From Saccoglossus kowalevskii (taxonomy: Eukaryota > Hemichordata > Enteropneusta > Harrimaniidae), in NCBI RefSeq assembly GCF_000003605.2, contig NW_003132853.1, positions 164,636-180,160 of the forward strand: a stretch of 15,525 nt of DNA, given 5' to 3'. Made by a program: the position numbers and the translations under genes. Of this stretch, positions 1-9,577 are shown in pieces. A model generated the notes under the pieces. The model did not search any database. It saw only the letters and a list, made by a program, of their open reading frames with translations, and had not been told where the DNA came from. Numbering within the stretch: position 1 is the stretch's first letter; every line of letters begins with the position of its first letter.

Positions 1-554
1 ACGTGTATTGCAGTTGATTGCAATGTGTAATGCACGTGTACTGCAGTTGAGTGGAATGTGTAATATACGCGTACTGCAGTTGAGTGTAATGTGTAATGCA
101 CGTGTATTGCAGTTGAGTGGAATGTGTAATGCACGTGTACTGCAGTTGAGTCAGTTGAGTGGAATATGTAATACACGTGTATTGCAGTTGAGTGGAATGT
201 GTAATGCACGTGTACAGCAGTTGAGTGGAATGTGTAATATACACGTACTGCAGTTGAGTGGAATGTGTAATGCACGTGTATTGCAGTTGATTGGAATGTG
301 TAATGCACGTGTACTGCAGTTGAGTGGAATGTGTAATGCACGTGTACAGCAGATGAGTGGAATGTGTAATGCACGTGTACTGCAGTTGAGTGGAATGTGT
401 AATATACGCGTACTGCAGTTGAGTGGAAAGTGTAATACACGTGTATTGCAGTTGAGTGGAAAGTGTAATACACGTGTATTGCAGTTGAGTGGAAAGTGTA
501 ATATACGTGTATTGCAGTTGAGTGGAATGTGTAATACACGTGTACTGCAGTTGA
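1..554. repeat. 33-bp minisatellite, 16 full units plus partial ends
   Basis: Head-to-tail array; taking tgcagttg as the unit start, full units begin at 9, 42, 75, 108, 141, 183, 216 and then every 33 bp to 513. A truncated unit sits at 1-8 and a 9-base stub at 546-554, after which the sequence becomes unrelated. All units are 33 bp except the one at 141-182, which is 42 bp because cagttgagt is duplicated. Units differ in a few bases: three at 414-512 share ggaaag in place of ggaatg, so they look like a recent local amplification, while those at 42 and 381 share atacgcgtac. Most units carry CACGTG, and in several this sits in the 14-bp palindrome AATACACGTGTATT. Because 33 is a multiple of three, one plus-strand frame stays open and would read as 11-residue repeats (LQLSGMCNARV). 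The complement of the consensus unit is stop-free in all three frames, so openness is not evidence of coding. The array runs to the window edge, so its true length is unknown. Confidence 0.97.
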
Positions 555-996
555 TCCAGCGCCTTTTTCCCCCAAAATTCTCCAGGCTCTGGTTTTTAAA
601 AAAAAATGGGAAGCCCCGTAAACTGCAGAAGTAAATGCTTGAATTAACAATGTTATGTTCTCCTGTTGTTTTGCTGTCGTGAGCTCATAATGAACTAAAC
701 ATTGAAGAGATGTTTTGCCGCCGTCCGTATAATTTGGCGCGACTTGGGGTTCTTCTATTACCTCACATTACACTCCCTCGTGAGGCTAAAAAAGCAGAAT
801 TAAATATCCGACAACATAGGGAGCCAAGCCAGAATGTAAAAAATCAGTGAAGGTCGTAATCTGTTGTATAACTTGCAAATAGAGTATACTACATATGGAA
901 CTATGCCACAATTCATTATAAGGACGCAAGGACTTAAAGCTTCAAAGAAAGCTCATAACAAAACACTTCTATTATCCTACGACAATTAGAGCGCGT
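555..996. other. Unique sequence without a recognisable gene
   Basis: Non-repetitive sequence between the minisatellite and a smaller tandem repeat. The plus-strand frame open through the array continues to a stop at 632-634, but this 3' part has no recognisable domain. The only motif that stands out is TTTGGCGC at 733-740, which fits the E2F core TTTSSCGC. Its flanks do not otherwise look like a promoter, so it may be chance. Confidence 0.5.
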
Positions 997-1081
997 GGAA
1001 CATAAACGATATAGGAGAGTCTTGTCTGAGACATACACGATAAGAGTCTTTTGGAACATAGACGATAACAGAGTCTTGTCT
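997..1081 (+). repeat. Degenerate tandem repeat, three copies of about 25-31 bp
   Basis: Copies at 997-1027, 1028-1052 and 1053-1081 share the pattern acata-n-acgata followed by agagtctt. The first and third are closest: both open with ggaacata and close with agagtcttgtct. The middle copy is about 5 bp shorter, so the array may have arisen as a 56-bp duplication of an older dimer. Frames on both strands are open across it for 86-91 codons, but the translations only restate the repeat (RRVLSE, IRVFW, NRVLSR) and resemble no family I know. Confidence 0.75.
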
Positions 1082-2007
1082 CGTACACGTGTGGTGTTAG
1101 GCAGGTGTTTTACTGGACGATTGTGGTATGCTAAGCACACGGTTTTCAATACAACTGCTGTGTCGCCTCGTAGCCCCGGAATGGACTTTCCCCGAATGCA
1201 CCCGGCCATATTGAAAGGCCTTTGTGCACATTGTCAGAATAGTCGTGACAGATAAACAAAAAAACATATTAGGCGGTGTTTCACCGTCATGGGCGATAGT
1301 GTATTGACACTATGAAGGTCAAAGTGACAAGGCTGTCAGGAAATTACGGGACCATAATTTGGCATAGCTGGCATTTTGGGTGTTACGATGTCTATCTCGC
1401 TATAAATAAGCAAAAAATGCAAATGGGAGAAAAAAGAAAGAATGTGTCTGTGAAAAGGGGTTAGTCATTAGAAGTTCAGGGTTTGGTAGATTTGGTAAAT
1501 TAATATAATGAATAGAAACAATTTTGAAAAGAAAATCGACATTGGAAATTATGCAAAGAAAAAAATTGTTGATAGCAAAAAAGCTACATGATCGCGAAAT
1601 CATTTTCCGGTTGTTGGAAGTGATGGAAGCAAGTACAGCTGCAAATGGCTCCTGTAGAAATATTACTTGCCTAAAAAACTATTCTTAGCTGAAATAATCT
1701 TTTCCTTTTAATGAAATTACTAACATCATCAAAAATCAATGATTTTTACGATCAAGAAAATGCGGAGGGGAAGGACGCACAGGGAAGCACATTGAATGAA
1801 CAATACTAACGGTCAATAATACCGTGACTTTTGCCACATTCGAAACACCAAAGTCATCACACACAGCTTACTAGTCACCTTGCACATAATAATAATTTGA
1901 ACAACACACATATTTTGATCTCTTCTGTAGCCAATATGAAACTATGTCTATTTGGTACTTACACCAAAATGGACAAAATGTTAAACCAACATTTGGGTGA
2001 AAAAAGG
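1082..2007. other. AT-rich sequence without a recognisable gene
   Basis: About 0.9 kb with only short random-looking open frames (under 100 codons). A canonical E-box lies at 1086-1091. The plus strand is purine-rich around 1410-1445. I see no splice-flanked coding segment, RNA gene or transposon end. Confidence 0.5.
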
Positions 2008-2043
2008 GGCGTTCATGGGTTAACTTATTTTGAACGCCTTTTT
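2008..2043 (+). repeat. Hairpin with 8-bp perfect stem followed by T tracts
   Basis: The arm GGCGTTCA at 2008-2015 is exactly complementary to TGAACGCC at 2031-2038, leaving a 15-base loop. T5, G and T7 follow from 2039. The left arm is preceded by an A run (2001-2005), so an A/T extension of the stem is possible. The layout copies a bacterial intrinsic terminator, but the surroundings are eukaryotic and no transcription unit enters it. It could equally be a small inverted-repeat remnant, or a T run able to end RNA polymerase III transcription. I annotate the structure only. Confidence 0.6.
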
Positions 2044-2866
2044 GTTTTTTTAATCGGACCAGAATCGTAGGAAGCGAAATAGTGAAAAATATATGTGATA
2101 AGACTGTTTCTAAAAATGCTTTGTGTGCAAAGGTTGGATGTCGTATGCATGTACGCACGTGGATTTGGTGGATTGTGATTGGTCTGATGTGTCCTTGTAT
2201 CCATTTCTAATTTACGCTAGTGTGTTTTCCCATCCAAACAGCTCCGTAGTGCATGTAATCAGTTCATTGAAGTTGTGTGCCATTATTATCAAATTCAATA
2301 GCACATTCTTGACACACGTGTGACGTTGAGTTTTATCTTGACTTATAATTACTGTGCGTAGGAGTGGGTAGTAAGACAACCCACTGCGTTTTTGTCGCGC
2401 TTTTGGTCTATGAATAACACAGAGTAGTTTTTCCTTTCTACATGTGGCGCTAGAAACGTCGTATTTTAGCATATGGTGTTGTTCTCCCCAAATAATAAAT
2501 GATGGATTTTACCCATCACCGTATAACGTGCTTCAAAACATCGGTTAATTTTAAATAAAAATATAACCATGATACCCAGGTGACGCAATATACGTACTGC
2601 TTGACTAGGTTGTAAAGTTGTCTTTATCATTCAGCGGACTGTCCATTACGTGACCATGCGATGAACGCATAGTTGTGACAGAGATAGTGAAACAATTATA
2701 TTCTTACACTTATTCATTCATGTCCACATAACGATAGAAAGGATGTCTTTTAATTTCACCCAATTCTCAATAAAATGTACTCTACGGGTGTTTTTTTTTA
2801 AATTCAACATGAAAAATAACAATATTTTCATAGTTTGTGTCAATTCCGAATCTATCAACACCCAAT
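2044..2866. other. Sequence without a recognisable gene
   Basis: Open frames here are short and overlap on opposite strands without codon structure. E-boxes occur at 2156-2161 and 2315-2320, and TGGCGC, a hexamer that recurs across the window, lies at 2445-2450. No repeat, RNA gene or splice-flanked open segment is visible. Confidence 0.5.
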
Positions 2867-2880
2867 GTTGCCATGGCGAC
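2867..2880. promoter_or_regulatory. RFX-type X-box motif
   Basis: GTTGCCATGGCGAC differs at one base from the palindromic X-box GTTGCCATGGCAAC and fits the RFX consensus RYYNYY-N(1-3)-RRNRAC exactly. RFX factors bind such sites in promoters of ciliary and other genes in animals. The loose consensus is expected many times in a window of this size; what stands out here is the near-perfect palindrome. No gene start is recognisable within several hundred bases, so function is unproven. Confidence 0.4.
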
Positions 2881-3044
2881 TGGTGTCAGGAGGAAATAAA
2901 TTAAAATTGCTGTCAATAACACGAGATTGAAACAACATTTATTTCCAATTCCTAGTTATAAGTGTGTGTCGCTGGGCGTTCATTGAACCAGTGTTCATCG
3001 TGCACCAATTTAATGACTTATACCTTACTTGGATATTCCAACTT

Positions 3045-3111
3045 TAAAGGGCGGTAGTCGTCGTGCCGCGTCCTGTTCGATATGGGACTCATAGCGACGT
3101 ATACAACGCGT
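3045..3111 (+). repeat. CpG-rich dispersed repeat, copy A
   Basis: This 67-bp segment aligns by eye with 14036-14101 at roughly 80% identity with one single-base gap, in the same orientation about 11 kb away. Conserved blocks include agtcgtcgt, ccgcgtc, atatgggac, gcgacg and atacaac. CpG is dense here and continues to about 3172 (roughly 19 CpGs in 125 bp). Downstream, copy A has about 28 extra bases before another CpG-rich stretch (cacgcgctgcg) that loosely resembles gacgcgcgct after copy B. Neither copy has matching open frames, target-site duplications or terminal inverted repeats that I can see. It could be a fragment of a SINE or other interspersed repeat, or a duplicated regulatory element. 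Confidence 0.8.
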
Positions 3112-4512
3112 GTAAAATTGTTTATTTACGTGAAATTCGAACACGCGCTGCGCGACGACCATCGCGCTTTAACATTTACAGCCAGGCTGCTACATGTTAG
3201 GTGAGTCAGTCTGTACCACGGCTCCATCTTGGTAATTGTTTTCATTGCACAGACAATCATGAATACAAACGTTTAACTGGCGGGTTATTCACCTTAAAAT
3301 CCGACGAAACATACACACGTTCCCGCGTTCTCAGTCTTTGTATCAGAAACGTCCGTTTCGTTGAAACCATTATGATAGGAGAAAGGCGGCTCCAAACCGA
3401 AAGACGGCCCGCTGTGCGGTGCTCTTTTTATGTTTAAAGTTTCCAGTCAGCGGCGACGAACTCATTTGAACTCTGGGGGTTATACGCACACCGAATGCAG
3501 AGAAAATGTACTTTTATTACAAAAGAAAACAGATTTTTACGAGTTTCCGAAATCGGTTGTGAAAAAAGAAAAAGAAAAAAACTTTTCATCAACTTTGTTA
3601 CAGCTATATACATACGGGCTAACGTGTTCGGCATACAATGTACACATTTATTTTATTTGTAAACGGTGTAAGTGTTGTGCAAGCAAGTCGATGCGCCGGA
3701 TGGTAGTATCTATATAAAAATGTTAAGTACGTCAATTAATTTCGCGTTTGTGGTTTGGGCTTCAGCCGACGCTTATCATCGGCCGTTTAAATATATAGTA
3801 GTAGCAATCACCCCCCCAATTTTAAGAGCCAGTCGTTGGTGTGTTTTGCGGTACACTCCACATTTATTTATACTTCCATTCAAGTTTTTATAGTTGGTTG
3901 CTCTGGCAGCCGGCATCGCTTTTTTTTATATTTTTTTTAAAGAATTCCCCAAAAAATCATTTTACGGCTTTTGCATCATTGTTGCGTTTTTTTTCAGAGG
4001 CATGCAGTGTACGTAATGTGAACACGAACGCCCGGGGCATTTCCCTCAATGTAGATTAAACTTTAACTATGGTCTTCTTCGCATCTCACGCTCCGCAAAC
4101 AGTTAGCATGCCGTTTTTTTGGAAATATACCCGAAGGGCGATTTGCATCTGTGCAGTACATACAACGTATGCTCGGAACATGGTTCTAGACTATACACAG
4201 CTTTAGTAATCAATTTTGACTTGGTCATCATTAAAAGTTTGGTCATTATGATCGGCGCCATGTGCGTCAGCGCATTCAACAATAATTAACTGAAAATTAT
4301 AATTATATTGAACACGACACCGTTGGTTGTATTGTCAACAAAATTGTTAGGTGAGTACAGAACGAAGTCATCGACCAATACACGGATCCAATAGATGTTT
4401 TTCATTTTGTTTTGCTATCTAATTGACTGAACGGAACTGCGATCCACCGTTCACCTGAATTATAATTCAATGGTATCATAACACGATAACTCGACGCCAA
4501 AAACGGTAGAGA
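3112..4512. other. Sequence without a recognisable gene; isolated splice-like sites
   Basis: CpG density falls off after about 3172. Donor-like GTGAGT preceded by ttag occurs at 3201-3206 and 4351-4356, and a strong acceptor-like T8-CAG ends at 3997, but no open frame links them convincingly. A perfect 14-bp palindrome, TGAATTATAATTCA, lies at 4456-4469. Open frames are below 100 codons and show no recognisable domain. Confidence 0.45.
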
Positions 4513-4537
4513 TATAAAGGCGACCGTACGCATGCGT
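4513..4537 (+). promoter_or_regulatory. TATA-box-like site with adjacent CpG palindrome
   Basis: TATAAAGG at 4513-4520 is followed directly by CpG-containing sequence (cgaccgtacg) and the palindrome ACGCATGCGT at 4528-4537, which resembles the NRF1 core GCGCATGCGC with A/T ends. A start site would be expected about 30 bp downstream, near 4540-4550. The first ATG after that (4570) opens only a 20-codon frame. A promoter for a non-coding transcript is possible, but the evidence is limited to two motifs. Confidence 0.3.
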
Positions 4538-5212
4538 GCTCTGGCGTTATGCGCGATTTGGACAATTTATGAGGTGTGTTCACCGTAACAGGCTTTTTTT
4601 TCATTATTTTGAATTTAATTTTATTTGTTGATAATGCCAAAACAAGGATCTGACCCAATGCTTATAAAAATCCCGTTCCAATCTCATAAGCCAATCACAG
4701 CTAGTCTTTTAATTTGGCTGACGGCGTACTCGTTGGAGAAAATACTTAACAAACAATTTCAATGCACAAGAAAAAAGACCGTGTTGCGTCACACGGGTTT
4801 CATTTCGAAGACAATCATCTCAATCAAAGGTTGCCCAGGGAAAATGCCCCGTAAAGGTGGTTAGATACTCGGGGGCCAATTTTCAATTGCCTTCGTAGGC
4901 ACAGTCACTTGGGGGCTGAAAATCAATAAATACTAATTTAAAAAAAAAAATCCTCCGCTATACGTATATAAATAAACAAGTTGTGAAACATGGCACCTAG
5001 TAAATCGACACCCTGTCGGTTTCAAATTTCGATTTCTTACCTTGAAATGCGAAACAAAAATTTTAGAGGGGATCAGGTGTTACGTTAATAACCATTGTTC
5101 ATAATCATAAACTTGGTTTTATTCAAAACTGCACAAATCCCGCGTTTTCTGACGATATCAGACGATTTCATGAACGAAAATGGCCAGCAGCCAGAATCAA
5201 GGGGGATTCGCA
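4538..5212. other. Sequence without a recognisable gene
   Basis: The longest frame is 79 codons (4625-4864) with no domain signal. Two related segments near 4871 and 4909 (gggggccaattttcaa and gggggctgaaaatcaa) may be a degenerate short duplication. A 10-mer is tandemly repeated at 5151-5170 with one mismatch (gacgatatca, gacgatttca). Confidence 0.45.
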
Positions 5213-5305
5213 CAGAGTTCTGGGTAAATCAAGGAAATATTGGCTGTTACGGCACGCCTGATTGGATGAAAATGAGTATGCGCACTTGATTTACCCAGAA
5301 CTCTG
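5213..5305. repeat. Perfect 21-bp inverted repeat with 51-bp spacer
   Basis: Positions 5213-5233 and 5285-5305 are exact reverse complements over 21 bases; the core is agttctgggtaaatcaag on the left arm. The spacer 5234-5284 is unique and shows no strong internal hairpin. Outside the arms, complementarity is only partial (gattcgca on the left against tgtgttcgtagg on the right). A perfect 21-bp match across 51 bp is far beyond chance. Possibilities include a miniature inverted-repeat element, a foldback remnant or a stem-loop RNA. No flanking direct duplication is evident to establish insertion. Confidence 0.85.
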
Positions 5306-6381
5306 CGACTGTGTTCGTAGGCTAACAATGGACAATATATTTAATTTTTCCTTTTAATGAGTTGTTCTTGACTATCATTTATTGTAAGTTGCACAGAACA
5401 CGGCCAGACATGTACCATCCAAATCGTCATTGCTTCGGCGATCTAAATGTGCGGTTGACTGCCAAAGCCGAAGGAATTATTAGGAGGGGGCTGCTTAGGT
5501 GGCTTCTCCGATTTACACAAAAATACAACTGCAAATTTTAAATTCCTTCAACATAAAAGAATTTATTTGAATGCAACTATTGCGTGTTTGATTTGTAGTA
5601 ACATTTAGATTGACTTCAGTATTACTACTGTCACTTACACCTTAAATTGTTAAAATGTGAGAAGCGCACACTTTTCGCAGTTTGACAACTCTTCATGTTC
5701 TTATCGGTATACTTTGTTTCTCCAATGCATTTTCTCGCAAATTTTTGTTGACCTTATTATCAGTGGGAATTTGGATTCTCGTCATTAAACCGTTTTATTT
5801 CAAAATTCCACACCACCACCACGTCGAAAAAATATCAGTGGCGAGGATAATATCAAGTGTAGATGAGGTGCGAGAAAGTGTCAGTTTCTCGCTCTAGTGT
5901 CACTTTTTTGCAATTCATACTGTAGCAATACTCCGTCTACGGACAATCTTCCTGTACATTATATTTTGCCCACCAATTCATGTACAGCTCAATAAATTTA
6001 CTTGCATAAATTATTAATAGAAAATTACTAGTATATTTTTGATTTACAAAGAGTTATTGTACAAAATGTTGATACATTGTGATGAATATTTACAGCTACG
6101 GCTTCAACACCGTAAAAGATTTTGGCTCGATCGCCAACAAAATATCAGAGTCACCCGTCTCTAAGGCAAACGACTGGAAAAAGATACTAGTACCGGTGTT
6201 CGGTCGAAGCGAATCATCATTCACGGAATAACTACGCAAAATAACGACCTTAACTGGAACCATTTAAGCCACAATATAAACATAAAAATCATAGACGACT
6301 TTCCTTGCATTTGACAATGATAAACTTACCGAGATACCGTGTTTTCCCGATCTTTTTCGTCGCTAACATCGGTATAAACCG
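5306..6381. other. AT-rich sequence without a recognisable gene
   Basis: One 71-codon plus-strand frame (5682-5897) starts with two hydrophobic stretches, but it has no recognisable family and no flanking splice or polyadenylation context, so I do not call it a gene. Nothing else stands out in this stretch. Confidence 0.45.
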
Positions 6382-6429
6382 CCATTTTATTTGAGTGTGT
6401 TTGTGACCTGACTCTAACCGGTGACGTCA
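6382..6429. promoter_or_regulatory. CRE with nearby YY1-like site
   Basis: A perfect palindromic CRE, TGACGTCA, lies at 6422-6429. About 40 bp upstream, near 6382, the plus strand reads ccgccatttt, the complement of the YY1 core AAAATGGCGG. Both are frequent in animal promoters, and their proximity is suggestive. No credible first exon follows on either strand: the plus-strand frame at 6490-6744 is lysine-rich because it crosses an A-rich tract. Confidence 0.35.
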
Positions 6430-7774
6430 TCAGGTGCGCTATAGAAAGAGGTCTGTGATTCGTTGACTAAACCAGCAATGTAGATCTCGTTGAAATCTCG
6501 TTTAAATAGGGATTGGGTTAAAAATGAACCGAATCACAAGTACGTAACAAAAAAACATAAAAAAAAATATAAAATAATTAAACAAAATAGAGAAGTAAAA
6601 CAAATATATAAAATAAAATACACGCCGTACAATACATCAGATTTCAATCAGATTGGAAGAAAGTTACCAAGATCTGAACCGCATTGGATTGTTGTATTGG
6701 AAAGTTATACATATGTGTGCTCAAAGAGATTGGAATTTATGTAGGACTCGCCCTAAACATTCATTCATTAAAAAAGGCACGACATTTAAATAAATTTGTA
6801 GATATTTACGAACAAAATGGCAAATTACCAATATATTCGAATACTGTATATTGGATTCAGAGAAGAGTCTAGATGCGATATTGTGTTCGGCTTCACCTCA
6901 CACATTATCTTGCCATAGACCCTTTTCCTCATCAAATATGGCGCTGTGGTTGATTCATTATTACATGTATTTAAAAACGGGGATGTGAGCAACAATAGGT
7001 GAGACCTAAACTTGCTGATAAAATTTACCAGGATTTCGTAGCCTGAACAAATACTAGTAGTGGGTGTCACAACTGTGACGGAGGAAGTGTTTATTATGGA
7101 TCAGTCGTACAACACACACAATCTCATTCTTATGCTTGCATATTGACCTAGGCTCGGAGCACCGTTCGGTTCTCGTCCGATAACAGGGCTGCACTTGGTA
7201 CCGATCTACAAATAAGAATGCGGGGCTTTAATAACGGAGCGCTTAGAAACTTGCGTTGGTCAAGTCAACTGGTTTTGATAGGCGTACAACATGTAGTTAT
7301 TATCACTGGCCTTGGGGTTTAGAAGGCGTTCGATATCGCTTGCTAATAGCGTATAGATTAGATTATATTACAATTAGCGCAAACAGGAAAATAGGATCGA
7401 TACATTGGATTTACAAATAACGAGAGGAGTACAACACGCGACTCGATCTGCTTTGAGAGGATGATGACGTCACGCCCAGCAAAGACACTGTTAGACACTA
7501 CTAGTTGGCGAATGCATTTCTGAAATAAAACCGATATGGACGCCACAGTCAACTTTGTCACCCTTCACTAACAAAAATATTCAATATTTTATTTTAGCAT
7601 ACTGAGAATGATGCTTATTTGATATAAAATTAGTAAAAAAAAAACTATACACAATGCCATATAATATCTATGTAAAACAAAAAAGGGTTTTGTTTCTAGT
7701 CTCAAATATGGCGCAGTTTAATGCTCTTTTTTGTTATTTCTTTATTTGTTGTTGCGAAATTCATATGTCAATTC
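6430..7774. other. Sequence without a recognisable gene; A-rich tract and a repeated 13-mer
   Basis: The segment 6547-6622 is about two-thirds A on the plus strand, with A7 and A9 runs, and explains the lysine-rich translation there. TCAAATATGGCGC occurs exactly at 6932-6944 and again at 7702-7714. A second perfect CRE lies at 7465-7472. The minus-strand frame at 6825-7070 is 81 codons with no recognised domain. Confidence 0.45.
7465..7472. promoter_or_regulatory. Perfect CRE palindrome
   Basis: TGACGTCA matches the CREB/ATF site exactly, in the context gatgacgtcacgcc. No neighbouring start codon with a sustained open frame is seen. Motif-level evidence only. Confidence 0.3.
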
Positions 7775-7930
7775 AACACCATGTATGTCTATTTACCACT
7801 GCTTATGTCCGTGGAACTCAATTTATGTTTATGGAACACCATTTATGTAAATGAAACACCGTATATATCTGCAGAAAACTTAATAAGTGCACGTGTGTTT
7901 ATGACACATAATTTATGTTTATGGAACACA
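7775..7930 (+). repeat. Degenerate 20-bp tandem repeat, about 7-8 units
   Basis: Units follow the pattern AACACCATTTATGTTTATGG. Clear copies are 7775-7794, 7795-7814, 7815-7834, 7835-7854 and 7855-7874; a decayed copy follows from 7875, then a well-preserved one ending at 7924 and a partial one. The phase is an exact 20 bp for the first five units and slips by one or two bases after that. A 20-bp period cannot hold a reading frame from unit to unit, so the open frames crossing it (66 and 71 codons) are incidental. An E-box interrupts the decayed unit at 7890-7895. Confidence 0.8.
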
Positions 7931-8099
7931 TTATAAAAAACACTAGTACTTATATTTTCACGTATATATTACAGTTATGTATATCGTACTAGTATAAAAC
8001 CCCAATATATTTAGATATATATTTGATCGATATCAATCCATAAAATACTTTGTTGTTTTCACCAAAAGACCGCTTATAACAGAAGAAAGATTTATTGAT

Positions 8100-8122
8100 A
8101 GCGCCATGATGTATGTGGCGCT
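8100..8122. repeat. Short inverted repeat around GCGCCA
   Basis: agcgcca at 8100-8106 and tggcgct at 8116-8122 are perfect complements with a 9-base loop. Both arms contain the hexamer GCGCCA/TGGCGC, which recurs elsewhere in the window. Seven-bp arms alone are near what chance allows in 15 kb. Confidence 0.4.
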
Positions 8123-9233
8123 TACACGCGGTGTGCAATCCATTGTTTATTCACGTGAAATGATGAACGATGAACGCCTCGGTATGTATTATTTATCTCA
8201 TCAGTGATAAATATAGACGACTTATAATCCCAGGAGTTTGATCACAGTAATTTTATAAGCGACTAACATACATATGACCCACACCAAACCACCGCTGAAA
8301 AAAAATAAAACCGCAAGTTAAGGCAGAATGTAGTCGGGTCTGCCACCACAACCGCGGATGAATGCTAAATTTTAACACAATTTGAAATATCAATCGTGTC
8401 TTGTGGTCACGTGTTTCAGTGGCTTATCATTTAAGTGATCTCTGCTGAAGGTGATTACTTTTCTTTTCTAACTCGAATTCACTTTCCACCTCAAATTGAG
8501 ACTGTTATTAATATGTGTGGGAACAGTCCGTCTGGAATTAGAGTCCACCGCTCGCTGTTACCCATTATATGACATGCATTTTGTAGATTGCTGCTCCGAT
8601 TTAAGATCATCTGTACTGCATGTGGTGTCGATGAGAGAGGTGAACGACATGAGGCTGCTTTAAATACTAATAGTATCAGGTGAAACATTTGAAACATTGA
8701 GATGGGAAGAATGATTTTGAGGACAGCTTGGTATTTGCAAGTTATTGTCTCACGTTGTATTTTTTAAGCCACTATGATTTCCAAGAATAATAGTAATTTA
8801 GCCAAGTCACAGATATACTTTAACTATCGTGACCACAAGGAAATCAGCGGCGCGAAAAAAATGTGTCATTACCGACAGAGTTGACACAATTACTATTACT
8901 GCTACAAAGGTTATAAATGTGACTTTCTCACAAGTTAAAATTCCATGGGACTTTGTTTTAACTACTTGGTTTTTGCCAATATCACAAGTGACTACTTATA
9001 CAACAGTGAGGTTCGTTCTATCATGAAATATACAATGACGCATATACATATTCTCACGACGCAACATATACTAGTTTCACAAACCATATCAAATGCGCAT
9101 GTATCGGTGCCCACGGTACCGTACGAAACAAGTTCCAAGTTCGTTGTTAAATTAGTTTATCCGAAATTAACGTTAAAAAGGCGATTTAAAATATGCTGCG
9201 TGAAAACCAGAAATAAAACACGCTTAATTTCCG

Positions 9234-9257
9234 GGCTAATAGCATGGCTAATAGCAT
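9234..9257 (+). repeat. Perfect 12-bp tandem duplication
   Basis: ggctaatagcat is present twice back to back (9234-9245, 9246-9257) and followed by a further gg. It is a simple slippage-type duplication; in the overlapping frame it duplicates four residues. Confidence 0.85.
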
Positions 9258-9577
9258 GGTAACCGAGACCCACACTTTCGCAATGAGTGAGTGAGGGTGG
9301 TGGGATTTGGTCTTTAGAAAACGGGTGACGGACATAACTACGTTCCATGTAATGTACTAGTATAAGGCAAGTGAGTAACGTCTGTTCTGGGTTTTCTGGT
9401 GGTCTGGTTTTTCTAATTGGATGCATGCTATGTGGCACAATCAAACATCAGACATGTTGTAGAATAAATAAAACAAGTCATTATTAATGAGACTGTCGCC
9501 ATTGCAATTAGTCCTGTTCGAAATGTTGTTCATGCTTAATATAAAATAATATTTACCCCGGTAATATCGCCAAAAAA

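Noticed and set aside
8-634. Open reading frame of 11-residue repeats crossing the minisatellite
   Set aside because: It starts at a non-ATG codon at the window edge. It is open because the unit is 33 bp long and lacks stops in this frame, and the complementary strand is open in all frames too. The C-terminal part has no domain.
3987-4059. T8-CAG acceptor followed by an 18-19-codon terminal-exon-like frame
   Set aside because: T runs followed by CAG are frequent in this AT-rich sequence. The short frame has no recognisable content and no upstream exon could be joined.
5682-5897. 71-codon frame with two hydrophobic segments and a HHHH run
   Set aside because: Composition follows local T-richness and a CAC repeat. 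No family resemblance and no surrounding gene signals.
6547-6622. A-rich tract as a possible poly(A) tail of a retroposon
   Set aside because: It is interrupted throughout by T, C and G. The sequence upstream shows no retroposon body or target-site duplication.
7141-7205. GC-richer stretch with gttcggttctcgtccg, first suspected as tRNA- or 5S-like
   Set aside because: No cloverleaf arms or matching A/B/C promoter boxes at the proper spacing.
7942-7993. 8-bp inverted arms around ACTAGTAC as transposon ends
   Set aside because: ACTAGT is common throughout the window, the arms are short and there is no duplication beside them.
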